Of a stretch of 64,000 bases of DNA, positions 52,401-61,147 are shown in pieces. The position numbers and the translations under genes were made by a program. Source of the stretch: Colwellia sp. PAMC 20917 (GTDB lineage Bacteria; Pseudomonadota; Gammaproteobacteria; Enterobacterales; Alteromonadaceae); NCBI RefSeq assembly GCF_001767295.1, contig NZ_CP014944.1:4402001-4466000 (forward strand). The letters are read 5' to 3'. Under the pieces are notes generated by a model that searched no databases, was not told the origin of the DNA, and saw nothing but the letters and a program-made list of their open reading frames with translations. Numbering within the stretch: position 1 is the stretch's first letter; each line of letters starts with the position of its first letter.

Positions 52401-54120
52401 AGGAAATACTATTTCAGAAACATATGAGGATGATAGAGCAAACAAAAGCTTTTATTATGATAGAAATGGTCAGTTAATTACCCTTAATACGGGCAGTGTT
52501 GCTAGTCATTATTCATACAATAGTTTAGGGGGATTGGCCTCTGAAAGCTTATCTATAGACGGGAATACCTTCAACTTAATTTATCAAACGGATAATTTAG
52601 GTAATCAAAGTTCAATCACTTATCCCAGTGGGCAAGTGCTGAATGTCAAGCATAATGCGTTAAGTCAACAATTGCGAGTGGGTAATTACGCAACGAATGC
52701 TAAGTATCATGCATTAGGTGCTATTAAGTCTCATAATTATAGCAATGGTTTTGTGTATTCTGCTACGCTAAATAGTGCTGGCTTACTTGCTTCAACCTAT
52801 GATGTAAGAAGTGGTACTTATGCGATAAAACAAGCCATGACCTACGACTCAAATAATAATTTGACGTTCTGGGATGACCAAAAAAATAATGCTTATGATT
52901 TAAAAGCAACCTATGACGGGCTTGATAGGTTAAACCTGATCACCGATAGTTACTCGGGTACAGGAGATGTTAATTACGACACCAAAGGTAATATTACCTA
53001 CTATAAAATAGGCTCTAAATCGATTGGGTATGCTTATGACAGCTTAAACCGTTTAAATTACACCACAGGAAGTAAATCATATAACTTTCTTTACGACAGT
53101 AGAGGGAATGTCACCTCAAATGGTCATGATAGCTTTTCGTATAATGTTGCTGGTCAAATGGACGAAGCAAGTGGCAATACTTATGTTTATGATGGCCATA
53201 ACCGAAGAGTGAAAACAAACGATGGTTCAGGCTTAAGTTATTCGATGTACAGCTTATCTGGTCAGCTAATGTTTAGAAAAGTTGGTGGTGTTAACAAAGA
53301 TTACTATCGTTTAGGTGGTAAATTAGTAGCTACAAAAAATACCAGTGTAGAATTCATTCATACTGACTATTTAGGCAGCCCCGCTGCATTTAGTAACTTA
53401 GCGGGAGTGATTATAAAAACTCTACACTATCAACCTTTTGGTGAAACGATTGGAACACAAAGTGACGATGTAGGTTATACCGGACATAAGTTTGATACAG
53501 ATATTGGTTTAAGTTATATGCAGGCACGATACTACGATCCCGTTATCGGGCGGTTTTATTCGAATGATCCTGTTGGGTTTAACAATGTTCATAACTTTAA
53601 TCGTTATGCTTATGCAAATAATAATCCGTATAAGTATACTGATCCTGATGGGAAGGCTTCCTATTTGGTTAGCAAGGCACTAAGCTTTACAAGTTCAGCT
53701 AACCACAACTTTATTGTTTACAATGCAAAATCTATAGGTGACCCTTTGGCTACAGTGAGGTCATTCGGTGATACTGGTAATGACAAAATGGGCGAAGTAA
53801 ATTCTGATACACGAGGGTTTTCAGAAGGTACTTCTGATTCAGATATGGAAGCTTGGCAAAGTCTAAGTATTGAAGGTTCAGAAGTTACTTATCGTAAGAT
53901 TGATGCAACGGACGCGGAAGTTGCTAAGATTACTGATTCTGTGCAAGGAGGCCAAGAATATAGTGCGGTGCCAGAAGTACAAGGTGGTGTAAACAGTAAT
54001 TCCGCTGCTGGAGCGATTGCTAAGAAAGCTGATGGGGGGTATTCTTTTGTAAATAACGGTATAAGCCAACCCGGTAGCACAGTTCCTGAAAGAGTTGGGT
54101 TTAAGGAGAAAGATAAATGA
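49453..54120 (+). CDS. RHS-repeat protein with variable C-terminal (putative toxin) domain
   Basis: 1555 residues. A Sec signal peptide (MRYLTIALILPIAAFANQ) is followed by a long YD-repeat region (YSYNTLGRLI, YSYDGLGRPKAV, YDGLDRLNLI). The RHS core ends with YTGHKFDTDIGLSYMQARYY, DPVIGRFYSNDPVGF (near 1371) and YKYTDPDGK (near 1396). The last 159 residues (from SYLVSKALSF) are a different domain with NHNFIVYNAKSIGDP, RSFGDTGNDKMGEV and GGVNSNSAAGAIAKK; no known toxin class is recognised. No PAAR, VgrG or other type VI genes are near. Its last bases overlap the next gene. Confidence 0.88.
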   Translation: MRYLTIALILPIAAFANQIPFNEAITAEISSAIVSQNLPTMQKSSTKISTLAPPPPSGGDAYGIANEDILARMSVKDSVTPYTTDLLGEHIDLNSGTIGFSHTDLVAKGIGPDIVIGRKFYPEAAGLTAYNSSFFDDWLLEIPAIHTTLLFNGSRYSGSWGIGKECSGYLNPGGISDHGNVFESHEYWNGDSLILPGRQEKLVEKNGRKTKSNWKFDCFTRSGGNGEGFIGHSPDGLKYTFDKMRLISSKGIYRDYKVTSRYQAFMLASKVEDRFGNWIQYNYSGNKLTSITSSDGRTVFMTYGTGSHLNHITKVSYNGRHWIYSYGSTKGLDSVTRPDGKNWIFDLSPYRNAKPTVGTRDGDKMDDCAYTINYTPKNSTASITHPDGVTGTFQFEGKVQGRSNTLETTTSNNGPYIQPQCYATMSIIEKVLEGPGMSKMTWNYDYSENIGFAANENIHSSMLLKGTLPSNINNKDYKWTQVIAPDNSRTKYYHNRDYYSYLDGSLVAVEEFDTNGAMLLQTKKTFTRQNIGNVGFELSSGVAHSNRALIASEVKEYYRVGGKDVFTQLTTSYDIYGNPTQTHQYNDANGNKHKYIQTTYNNDPTYWLIGRPYQTKVFNGSTYEEVAKTTYHSAAGIYKSQPANQYSFGRWHTNYTYLSNGLPNKITRNANNQWVKYSNYYRGIPRTIQTPKSRSTVSQYGYRIVNANAQVTRVTDFEGNCENYSYNTLGRLILIDPCDEEWSNTNISYSQSSGGIGVPGTVSDMTVQTVSQGDYRKQTFYDGLLRPLAVKEWDNGDSSNTTRYVRTNFNYLNKPTFQSQQTSSASTYYGVNYSYDGLGRPKAVNNNAISGKIAYRYLVNDKVEVNDNKGNVTTTTYLSYASPSQSMPILINSPAYVSTSMAYNIYGNVSSVSQGGEHEYRVYDDYQKLCKVVREDVGPRAYSFDSVGQLSWKAYGTSISTSTTSCDSLVSSSNKTNYVYGYRGNTISETYEDDRANKSFYYDRNGQLITLNTGSVASHYSYNSLGGLASESLSIDGNTFNLIYQTDNLGNQSSITYPSGQVLNVKHNALSQQLRVGNYATNAKYHALGAIKSHNYSNGFVYSATLNSAGLLASTYDVRSGTYAIKQAMTYDSNNNLTFWDDQKNNAYDLKATYDGLDRLNLITDSYSGTGDVNYDTKGNITYYKIGSKSIGYAYDSLNRLNYTTGSKSYNFLYDSRGNVTSNGHDSFSYNVAGQMDEASGNTYVYDGHNRRVKTNDGSGLSYSMYSLSGQLMFRKVGGVNKDYYRLGGKLVATKNTSVEFIHTDYLGSPAAFSNLAGVIIKTLHYQPFGETIGTQSDDVGYTGHKFDTDIGLSYMQARYYDPVIGRFYSNDPVGFNNVHNFNRYAYANNNPYKYTDPDGKASYLVSKALSFTSSANHNFIVYNAKSIGDPLATVRSFGDTGNDKMGEVNSDTRGFSEGTSDSDMEAWQSLSIEGSEVTYRKIDATDAEVAKITDSVQGGQEYSAVPEVQGGVNSNSAAGAIAKKADGGYSFVNNGISQPGSTVPERVGFKEKDK

Positions 54121-54542
54121 GAATTAGACCTCTCTTATCAATATTATGTTTTCTGTTTTTGAGCTACCCTGCTTATCTATGGTTAACTTATATTGATGAA
54201 ACAGTTACATCTGGCTCAGCATATGGTTTGAAGATTGGAGCAAATAAGAATAATGTATATAAATCACTTGCAAGATCTCTGAGCCAATTTAAAGGTGATG
54301 GAGACTCCGTATTTATTCAAATTAAAGTAACTACTGAAACAGCTAAAGATTTAGCAACGAAACCAGATTTTAATGTAATGGTTGAACCGTTATTTCATCC
54401 AATAGGTTTTTCTTCATTTGAAAAACAGGATACATGGTCTTTTTACGTGAATGCGTCGTATTTTAACTCATTAAAGCTGAAGTTTTGTGAAGAAAAGTTA
54501 TGTGAAATACATAGGCACAGAAAGTATTTTGAACTTCCTTAG
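54117..54542 (+). CDS. Candidate immunity protein for the RHS C-terminal domain
   Basis: 141 residues; the ATG overlaps the RHS stop codon (ATGA at 54117-54120), so translation is coupled. One N-terminal membrane helix (residues 5-25) is followed by a periplasmic-type domain with cysteines near the end (FCEEKLCEIHRH). The position immediately after a toxin-like domain is typical of immunity genes. Localisation would fit a toxin acting in the periplasm. Function is inferred from position only. Confidence 0.6.
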   Translation: MRIRPLLSILCFLFLSYPAYLWLTYIDETVTSGSAYGLKIGANKNNVYKSLARSLSQFKGDGDSVFIQIKVTTETAKDLATKPDFNVMVEPLFHPIGFSSFEKQDTWSFYVNASYFNSLKLKFCEEKLCEIHRHRKYFELP

Positions 54543-54653
54543 AAATACTTAGAAAAATAAAAGAGGTCGGTGACACTTGAGAATAGATCTTATTTGCTAT
54601 TGTCATTAATCAGCTATAATGAACGGGGTATTCACTATCGAAAGGAGTCGATA

Positions 54654-54815
54654 ATGCTCCATAAACCATGCCACTTTTTAACGCATGTTCACTATCATGT
54701 TATTAGTCGCGGCAATAATCATAATGTGTTCTTTTTTGCCGATGCTGGTTATCTGTTTTACCTTAAGTGTCTATATGACGCTTGCAAAAAACACCACTTA
54801 TTATGCCACCCATAA
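54654..54815 (+). pseudogene. Truncated IS200-like/REP-associated (Y1) transposase fragment
   Basis: MLHKPCHFLTHVHYHVISRG then NNHNVFFFADAGYLFYLKCL resembles the N-terminus of REP-associated tyrosine transposases (HHVxxRGNNRxxIFxxxxDYxxYL). The frame ends before the HUH and tyrosine motifs. AAAGGAG lies before the ATG at 54654. Confidence 0.55.
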
Positions 54816-54880
54816 TAACTTATGCTGTTTTGTTTTAATAAACTAGAGTTAAGTTACCCTTAATAAGTCGGGTGATCGTT

Positions 54881-54997
54881 ATGCCTAAGCCTAGTTCACA
54901 AAAAATTATTTTATTGGATACACCTTTTTATTTCATTTGCGGTCGCTCGGTACGTAAGGCTTTTGTTTGTGGGGTTGATAATGAAAAGGGGGCATAA
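54881..54997 (+). pseudogene. Second, different Y1 transposase fragment
   Basis: MPKPSSQKIILLDTPFYFIC then GRSVRKAFVCGVDNEKGA matches the N-terminus of another Y1 transposase subgroup (LxDTPYYHCxSRCVRRAFLCG). Only 38 codons remain before a stop; all catalytic motifs are gone. Confidence 0.6.
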
Positions 54998-55101
54998 CTT
55001 GTATTTATAGAAAGTTTTTTAATGGAATTTAGCGACTTACTTCTAATGGTAAAGTCACTAAAAATTTTTAAACATATAGTTTAATAAACCTGGAGAACAA
55101 C

Positions 55102-55926
55102 ATGAAAAAATTTACTACGTTTATAGCTCGCTGCATTATTTTAGTGTCGTCTATCATTACAACATCGTATGCCAATGATCAGATAACAGACAAACAAATT
55201 TATCAGTTAATGGATAAGTCAGGGATAACCCAGTCAATTGAGGGACTACCGCTACAATTGCAAGCGATGGGACAACAAATGGCTTTAACGGCTAAAAATC
55301 CAGTTGAACATGAAAAATTTATGCAAGTGTTTGCATCGTCATTAAATCCTGATGTGATGCTAAAAAAAATGACTGAAAACATAAGGAAGAATGTTTCATT
55401 AGCTGAACTACAGCCGATTCTTACATGGTTGGATAGTGATCTTGCTTCTCGCGTTGTAAGTGCTGAACTTCAATCTACTGATCCAATGTTTCAGCAAAAT
55501 TTAATGCTTTATATGGCTGAGTTGCAATCAAGCCCGCCATCTCCTGAGAGAACAAAAGTAATTATTAATTATGTTGAGTCATCAGGAATTGTAGAGCAAG
55601 GGATGAATTTGATGATGGCGATGTTAGAAAATATGTTTGAGGCGTTGAAAATAAACCAACCAGAAAATGTTGAGCTTGCCACGCAACTCGATGCTCAATT
55701 AGAACAAATGGCGGTCAATATAAAGCCTGCAATGGAACAGCAAATGGTTTTAACGTCATATTTTATTTATCGTGACATCAGTAATGAAGATTTAAATGAA
55801 TATAGTAATTTTTATAAGCAAGCTACCGGGAAAAAGTATTTGTCGCTGATGGTCGGTGCTATTGGCGATGGAATGAGTGATTGGGGTACATCACTTATTC
55901 ATCAAATATCAAAAGACAAAAGCTAG
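55102..55926 (+). CDS. DUF2059-domain exported protein
   Basis: 274 residues with a signal peptide (ends TTSYANDQ). Two helical repeats resembling DUF2059: ITDKQIYQLMDKSGITQSIE and ERTKVIINYVESSGIVEQGM, the second followed by YRDISNEDLNEYSNFYKQAT. Periplasmic, unknown role. GGAGAACA lies upstream of the ATG. Confidence 0.75.
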   Translation: MKKFTTFIARCIILVSSIITTSYANDQITDKQIYQLMDKSGITQSIEGLPLQLQAMGQQMALTAKNPVEHEKFMQVFASSLNPDVMLKKMTENIRKNVSLAELQPILTWLDSDLASRVVSAELQSTDPMFQQNLMLYMAELQSSPPSPERTKVIINYVESSGIVEQGMNLMMAMLENMFEALKINQPENVELATQLDAQLEQMAVNIKPAMEQQMVLTSYFIYRDISNEDLNEYSNFYKQATGKKYLSLMVGAIGDGMSDWGTSLIHQISKDKS

Positions 55927-56048
55927 AGTTTTAAGGTTGTGGGTATTTATTTACCCATATTAGCCTCGAAAGGTACTTTAAATAAAGGTACGGAAACGAA
56001 GTTCCTTATAGCTATTGATAACAAGACTTCGTTACTGCTATTAATAAA

Positions 56049-56077
56049 AAGTCTGTTTAACGACGTTAAACAGACTT
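56049..56077. terminator. Strong palindromic terminator
   Basis: AAGTCTGTTTAACG faces CGTTAAACAGACTT with a single base between, followed by AAAAAA on the plus strand. It sits between converging genes and, with T before and A after, best serves the minus-strand gene or both. Confidence 0.65.
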
Positions 56078-56154
56078 CAAAAAACCTACGGTGATAATTA
56101 GACAAAAGCTGCGAATTATCCTGCCACTATCATCAGTTTTACGCTATAAAACTG

Positions 56155-58338
56155 TTAATTATTTGCTAACTTTTGCATTAAATAAGTATGTTGCAGTGCG
56201 ATTCGCTTGGCGGTTTCTTTAAGGTTGGCAGCAGCAGAGTGCCCACCATCAATGTTTTCATAGTATAAAAATTTATGCCCTTGGTCTTCCATGCGTTTCG
56301 CTACTTTTCGAGCATGTCCCGGATGAACACGATCATCTTTTGTCGATGTTATAAAGAAGACTTCTGGATAATCTACAGCAGGGTCAATATTATGATAAGG
56401 CGAAATGCTCCGTAAAAACTTACCTTCAATTTCGTTTTCAGGGTCGCCATATTCGCCCATCCATGAGGCACCTGCTAATAGGGTATGATAGCGCATCATA
56501 TCAAGCAGGGGCACAGCACATATTACCGCATTGAATAAATCAGGACGTTGGGTAAACATCACCCCCATTAACAAGCCTCCATTTGAGCCACCTTCGATAC
56601 CTAAATGCTCAGGAGACGTAATTTTTTTGGTGATTAAATCTTGAGCGACAGCAATAAAATCATCATAAATACGTTGGCGATTGGTTTTTAAACCAGCCTG
56701 ATGCCATTTAGGTCCATATTCGCCACCGCCTCTAATGTTGGCTAATACATAGACACCGCCTCTTTCTAACCACAACTTTCCACGAGTAGCGGAATAACTA
56801 GGGTTTAGAGAAACTTCAAAGCCGCCATAGCCATACAAAAGGGTTGGGTTTTTACCATCTAACTTTGTGTTCTTGTGTCGAACCACAAAGTAGGGGACTT
56901 GAGTACCGTCGGTTGAAGAAACAAAAAATTGTTCACTGACCATGCTTTCAGCATCAAACCAGCTAGGTAAAGATTTCGCTTTAGCTTTTTCACCTGTTGC
57001 GGTGTTATAAGTATAAAGTGTGTCAGGATTAAGAAAGCTCTCTGCTGAAATAAAAGCAATTTCTTCTTTACTGTTGGTACTGCCAATTGAGACGGAACCA
57101 TTAGCTGGAAAGTCTAATTTTTTAGAGGTCCATTTATTGTCATGCCAATCGAATTGATGAGCAGAGCCGGTTACATCATGGTAGATGCTCATCAGTACTT
57201 TAGATTTTGTGACGCCAAAGTTACCAATTGAAGATTTTTCATCAGGACTAAAAACAAGGTTAACAAGGTCAATTTTACCATCATTCATAAAATCATCAAT
57301 GTTAAAGCTGACTAAGTCGCCTAGTTTGAATCCACGCCAGTTTTCGTTTAATTTGACAATCATTTGCCCTTTAAACTCACCACTTAAATTTGATTTTTTA
57401 GGTATTGGTAATTTTATTTTTTCACTGATGCTGCCATCACTTTTGCGTGGAAACCAATAATACTCGGTGTCATAAAAGGTTAATGCACGGGTAGTAATAA
57501 TTTCGCGGCGGCCATCACTTAGCTCTGTTATACCCCCCCAATAGCCAACATCTGTTTGCTCGCCACGGTCAATTTCAACGGCACTCGATAACGCAGTACC
57601 GCGTTGCCATAGTTTAGAAACCATAGGGTAACCAGATGTTGTCATGGTGTTTTTACCAAAATCAACCCCGATAATTAAGGTGTTTTTATCTAGCCAATCT
57701 ATACTGCCTTTGCTTTCTTGAGTGATAAAGCCATCGGTTACAAAAGTTTGAGTTTTGGTATTAAACTCACGTTGAATAACGGCATCTTTACCGCCATCAG
57801 AAAGGCTGACCATGCAAATTTCGTAATCAGGTGAAAGGCAGTTATTGCCTTTGTAGACCCAGTTTTTATTTTCACTTTTTGACAGAGCGTCAAAGTCTAA
57901 AACAGTTTGCCAAACCGGAGTGTCTGAAAGGTAACTACTGAGGGTCGATTTTCTCCATATCCCCCTTTCATGTTGTTCATCTTGCCAAAAATTATGCACT
58001 TCTCCATTTCGATAAGACGCGTATGGAATTTTGTCTTTACTGTTAACAATTTCCAACACTTCGCTATTCATTTTTTCAAATAGAGGGTCTGCCATTAGGC
58101 GATCGAGGGTGCGGGTATTCCAGCTTTTTACTTCAGTTAATGCTTTGTTACCTAAAACTTCCTCAAGATATAAATGATCTTGGTCAGTTTTACCTAAGGT
58201 GTCATAGGTAATAGTTTTATCAAGGTTTTCCACTTTCATTACGGGGGCCTTATTAGGTTCTTTATCATTTTGGCAAGCGGTGAGTGAAAGTGCTGCGCAT
58301 AAAAACAGGGTTTTCTTGGGGTGATTCAATACAGACAT
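56155..58338 (-). CDS. Prolyl oligopeptidase (S9A) lipoprotein
   Basis: 727 residues with a lipoprotein signal (KKTLFLCAALSLTAC, lipobox LTAC). A seven-bladed propeller region (about 90-430) precedes the peptidase domain: LLYGYGGFEVSLNPSYS, GIEGGSNGGLLMGV (serine near 589), STKDDRVHPGHA (aspartate near 669) and NIDGGHSAAA (histidine near 699). Cleaves short proline-containing peptides, here anchored in the envelope. GAAGGGAAC precedes the ATG on the minus strand. Confidence 0.9.
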   Translation of the reverse strand: MSVLNHPKKTLFLCAALSLTACQNDKEPNKAPVMKVENLDKTITYDTLGKTDQDHLYLEEVLGNKALTEVKSWNTRTLDRLMADPLFEKMNSEVLEIVNSKDKIPYASYRNGEVHNFWQDEQHERGIWRKSTLSSYLSDTPVWQTVLDFDALSKSENKNWVYKGNNCLSPDYEICMVSLSDGGKDAVIQREFNTKTQTFVTDGFITQESKGSIDWLDKNTLIIGVDFGKNTMTTSGYPMVSKLWQRGTALSSAVEIDRGEQTDVGYWGGITELSDGRREIITTRALTFYDTEYYWFPRKSDGSISEKIKLPIPKKSNLSGEFKGQMIVKLNENWRGFKLGDLVSFNIDDFMNDGKIDLVNLVFSPDEKSSIGNFGVTKSKVLMSIYHDVTGSAHQFDWHDNKWTSKKLDFPANGSVSIGSTNSKEEIAFISAESFLNPDTLYTYNTATGEKAKAKSLPSWFDAESMVSEQFFVSSTDGTQVPYFVVRHKNTKLDGKNPTLLYGYGGFEVSLNPSYSATRGKLWLERGGVYVLANIRGGGEYGPKWHQAGLKTNRQRIYDDFIAVAQDLITKKITSPEHLGIEGGSNGGLLMGVMFTQRPDLFNAVICAVPLLDMMRYHTLLAGASWMGEYGDPENEIEGKFLRSISPYHNIDPAVDYPEVFFITSTKDDRVHPGHARKVAKRMEDQGHKFLYYENIDGGHSAAANLKETAKRIALQHTYLMQKLANN

Positions 58339-58529
58339 AGTTCCCTTCTATTAAGATTTTGCTGAATATGCATCAATATAAGCAGAGTTCGGCATTACAT
58401 TCAAGTCGCAGCTGAAATAATTGATTTTGCTTGGTTTAGTCTTTATATAGCTTGTTGCGATCTTTTATTGTTTATACCGTAATTAATAACAGATAGACTG
58501 CGGTCATTAATTACTTAACGATAGAATTT

Positions 58530-59372
58530 ATGGGCTATTTATTTGCAGTTACCCTGCTTTGGGCATTTTCATTTAGTTTAATTGGCGTTTATTTGGCAGG
58601 GCAGGTTGATGCATGGTTTAGCGTGCTTATGCGTATAACGCTTGCTACCTTAGTCTTTTTACCTTTTTTGAAATTAACACAAACACCAAAACCCTTAGCG
58701 CTAAAGCTTATGATGATAGGCGCTGTGCAACTTGGCGTTATGTATAGCTTTTATTATCATTCCTTTTTATATTTATCTGTACCGGAAGTCTTATTGTTTA
58801 CGGTAATGACGCCTATCTATATTACGCTATTAAATGATGCCCTTGAAAAACACTTTAACCCTAAATTTTTTCTAACTGCCGTTATCGCCGTCGGTGGCGC
58901 TGTAGCTATCCGTTATGAAAGTATTAACAGCAACTTTTGGACAGGCTTTCTGCTCGTACAAGCAGCCAACATTTGTTTTGCAACCGGACAAGTTACGTAC
59001 AAACGTTTAATGGCTAATAGCAAGTTAGATGATAAAACGGTCTTTGGCTGGTTTTTTATTGGTGCATTAATCGTTGCTGTTGTTTGCTATGCCTTATTCG
59101 GCAATTCAAATAAATTACCCAGTACAGCAACGCAATGGGGTGTCCTTATTTACCTGGGCATTGTAGCGTCGGGTTTAGGCTACTTTGGTTGGAATAAAGG
59201 TGCTACCTTAGTAAATGTCGGTGCATTAGCCGTGATGAATAATTTACTTATTCCAGCAGGTATTATTGTGAACGTACTTATTTGGAACAGAGATGCCGAC
59301 CTAGTGAAGTTAAGCATTGGCGCGGGCATTATTTTAGCCGCATTATTATTCAACCATATAAATAATAGATAA
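58530..59372 (+). CDS. EamA-family (DMT) transporter
   Basis: 280 residues with ten membrane helices in two EamA repeats: VTLLWAFSFSLIGVYLAGQV at the N-terminus and GIVASGLGYFGWNKGATLVN in the second half. It belongs to the CntI/carboxylate-amine-type set by general pattern; substrate unknown. It is not closely similar to the EamA protein at 40758. Confidence 0.8.
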   Translation: MGYLFAVTLLWAFSFSLIGVYLAGQVDAWFSVLMRITLATLVFLPFLKLTQTPKPLALKLMMIGAVQLGVMYSFYYHSFLYLSVPEVLLFTVMTPIYITLLNDALEKHFNPKFFLTAVIAVGGAVAIRYESINSNFWTGFLLVQAANICFATGQVTYKRLMANSKLDDKTVFGWFFIGALIVAVVCYALFGNSNKLPSTATQWGVLIYLGIVASGLGYFGWNKGATLVNVGALAVMNNLLIPAGIIVNVLIWNRDADLVKLSIGAGIILAALLFNHINNR

Positions 59373-59613
59373 TAAATAATAGAGAATAGTATGTATAAAG
59401 CCTCTACTTGCTGTCAGTTTCAATGTGCGACTTTATTCAAAAGGGCAATGACTAAATTTAGTTGTCTGAAACAATGAACAGCGCTTTATAACGTGCTTAC
59501 GGTTTCTCTTTTATTGATAAAAGATGATAAAAGATGATAAAAAGACTAGTCATTATTTTACGATAATAGACGACAATTGTTAGCCACTTGTTGTGATGTT
59601 AAATAAGGAATAT

Positions 59614-60048
59614 ATGCAGAACTTTTCATGGGTCTACGACCAAGCCGACATTGATTGGCAGCAGTTATCAAGGTTATATCGTATTGCGCCTTTAGGTAAT
59701 AAAGCCAAAGACGACCTTAATATTGTTTTTTCAAACAGTAAGTTTAAATGCTTTATTTATGAAAAACAAAAGCTTATTGGTGCAGGGAGAGCCTTAGCTG
59801 ACGGACTTGATTGTTCATATATATGTGATGTTGCCATTCATCCTGAATATCAGGGGATGGGCTTAGGGCGTAAAATGATTAATCAATTAGTTGAGTTATC
59901 TTTCGGACATAAAAAAATAATATTATATGCTAATCCGGGTAAAGAAGGTTTTTATAAAAAGCTTGGCTTTAAACAAATGAATACGGCAATGGCTATTTTT
60001 AGTAATGAACAGCAGGCAATCGATGTTGGCATATTAAGTTCAAAATAA
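59614..60048 (+). CDS. GNAT-family N-acetyltransferase
   Basis: 144 residues from ATG 59614, chosen because TAAGGA precedes it. Motif A: VAIHPEYQGMGLGRKMINQL; closing motif ANPGKEGFYKKLGFKQM. The arrangement resembles small YhbS/ElaA-like acetyltransferases. Substrate unknown. Confidence 0.82.
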   Translation: MQNFSWVYDQADIDWQQLSRLYRIAPLGNKAKDDLNIVFSNSKFKCFIYEKQKLIGAGRALADGLDCSYICDVAIHPEYQGMGLGRKMINQLVELSFGHKKIILYANPGKEGFYKKLGFKQMNTAMAIFSNEQQAIDVGILSSK

Positions 60049-60094
60049 GGGCAATCTATAAAGACCAAAACAACGAAGATGATTTTTCTATGTT

Positions 60095-60120
60095 GCCTAA
60101 GCCTAAGCCTAAGCCTAAGC
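60095..60120. repeat. GCCTAA hexanucleotide repeat
   Basis: Four exact copies of GCCTAA (60095-60118) followed by a partial GCCAAG, in the 85-base space between converging genes. Confidence 0.8.
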
Positions 60121-60133
60121 CAAGCAAAAACAC

Positions 60134-61015
60134 TTAGTTGATGGGATCGAGTGTAGAGGTTAAACAAGTCATAAAAGCTTTACTCGCTTTAGAAAGATAA
60201 TGATTTTTTTTCCATGCCAAACTCAATTTAAAGGCGAGTTTTGGTTCAAACGGAATTGATGTTATCTGTTGTTCATTTTGCAAAATACGCGATAAACAGG
60301 TGGTGATACCGACTTCATTGCGAACCAATGATTTTTGCAGTTCAATAAGATTCGTTTCCATACGTATGTCTAATGATAAGTTCTGCGCTTTTGCATAATG
60401 GCTAACCACTTCACGTAAAAAATAACCTTGATGAAACAACACCAGTGGCTCTTGACAAAATTGTGCCAATGATAAAGTTTCTTCTTTTGCTAGCGGGTGT
60501 GAAATCGCCATAGCAGCAACAATTTCCTCATCAATAAGCTCGGTATAACGCAGTTGTTGATTCTCTAAATCACCGCGGATCAAGGCTAAGTCGAGTTCGC
60601 CATTCATTAACATTTTCTCGAGTGCCGCTGTGCCTTGGTCAATCAAGTGTATTTTTATTTTTGGATACTGTTGCTTAAATGCCGTTAACACTTTCGGAAA
60701 GTAATAAGATCCCATCATCGCGGAAACACCAAAGCGAATGGTACCTCGTTCTAAATCTTTTAGTTCTTCTAACTCTAATTCAACTTGTTTTGCTTGGCTT
60801 AATAATTGTGTTGCCAGTTTGTAGAGCACTTCGCCTTCAGCGGTTAATAAGGAGTTTTTATCGGTACGATTAATTAGTTTTAAACCAACCTCTTGTTCTA
60901 GCTTTTGAATAGCTATACTCAACGCTGGCTGAGCAATACCTATTTTATGTGCAGCCCGAGTAAAATTGCCTAATAAGGCTAATTGACAAAAATATGCTAA
61001 ACGCTTTAAATTCAT
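60134..61015 (-). CDS. gcdR: LysR-family regulator, probable regulator of glutarate/lysine degradation
   Basis: 293 residues. N-terminal winged helix: MNLKRLAYFCQLALLGNFTR, AAHKIGIAQPALSIAIQKLE. The C-terminal effector domain is normal length. It is divergent from the gcdH operon with a perfect inverted repeat in between, the classic LysR arrangement. The gene symbol is given by context. Confidence 0.82.
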   Translation of the reverse strand: MNLKRLAYFCQLALLGNFTRAAHKIGIAQPALSIAIQKLEQEVGLKLINRTDKNSLLTAEGEVLYKLATQLLSQAKQVELELEELKDLERGTIRFGVSAMMGSYYFPKVLTAFKQQYPKIKIHLIDQGTAALEKMLMNGELDLALIRGDLENQQLRYTELIDEEIVAAMAISHPLAKEETLSLAQFCQEPLVLFHQGYFLREVVSHYAKAQNLSLDIRMETNLIELQKSLVRNEVGITTCLSRILQNEQQITSIPFEPKLAFKLSLAWKKNHYLSKASKAFMTCLTSTLDPIN

Positions 61016-61044
61016 ATTAAGCCTACTGATAAGTAAAAGTTATG

Positions 61045-61074
61045 ATAAATATAATAACTATATATTATATTTAT
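61045..61074. promoter_or_regulatory. Probable LysR-type operator between gcdR and gcdH
   Basis: ATAAATATAA (61045-61054) and TTATATTTAT (61065-61074) are perfect 10-base complements with a 10-base spacer, giving the T-N11-A kind of dyad bound by LysR regulators. It is 30 bases from the regulator start and 74 from gcdH. Confidence 0.6.
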
Positions 61075-61147
61075 TTTTATTTTGAGGATAGAGTTAACGT
61101 ATAAATATAAACTTTAGCGCATAACCACCTACTAATGGAGTTACCTG

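Noticed and set aside
49453-54120. Type VI secretion linked effector
   Set aside because: No PAAR, VgrG, Hcp or chaperone gene nearby, and the protein has its own signal peptide.
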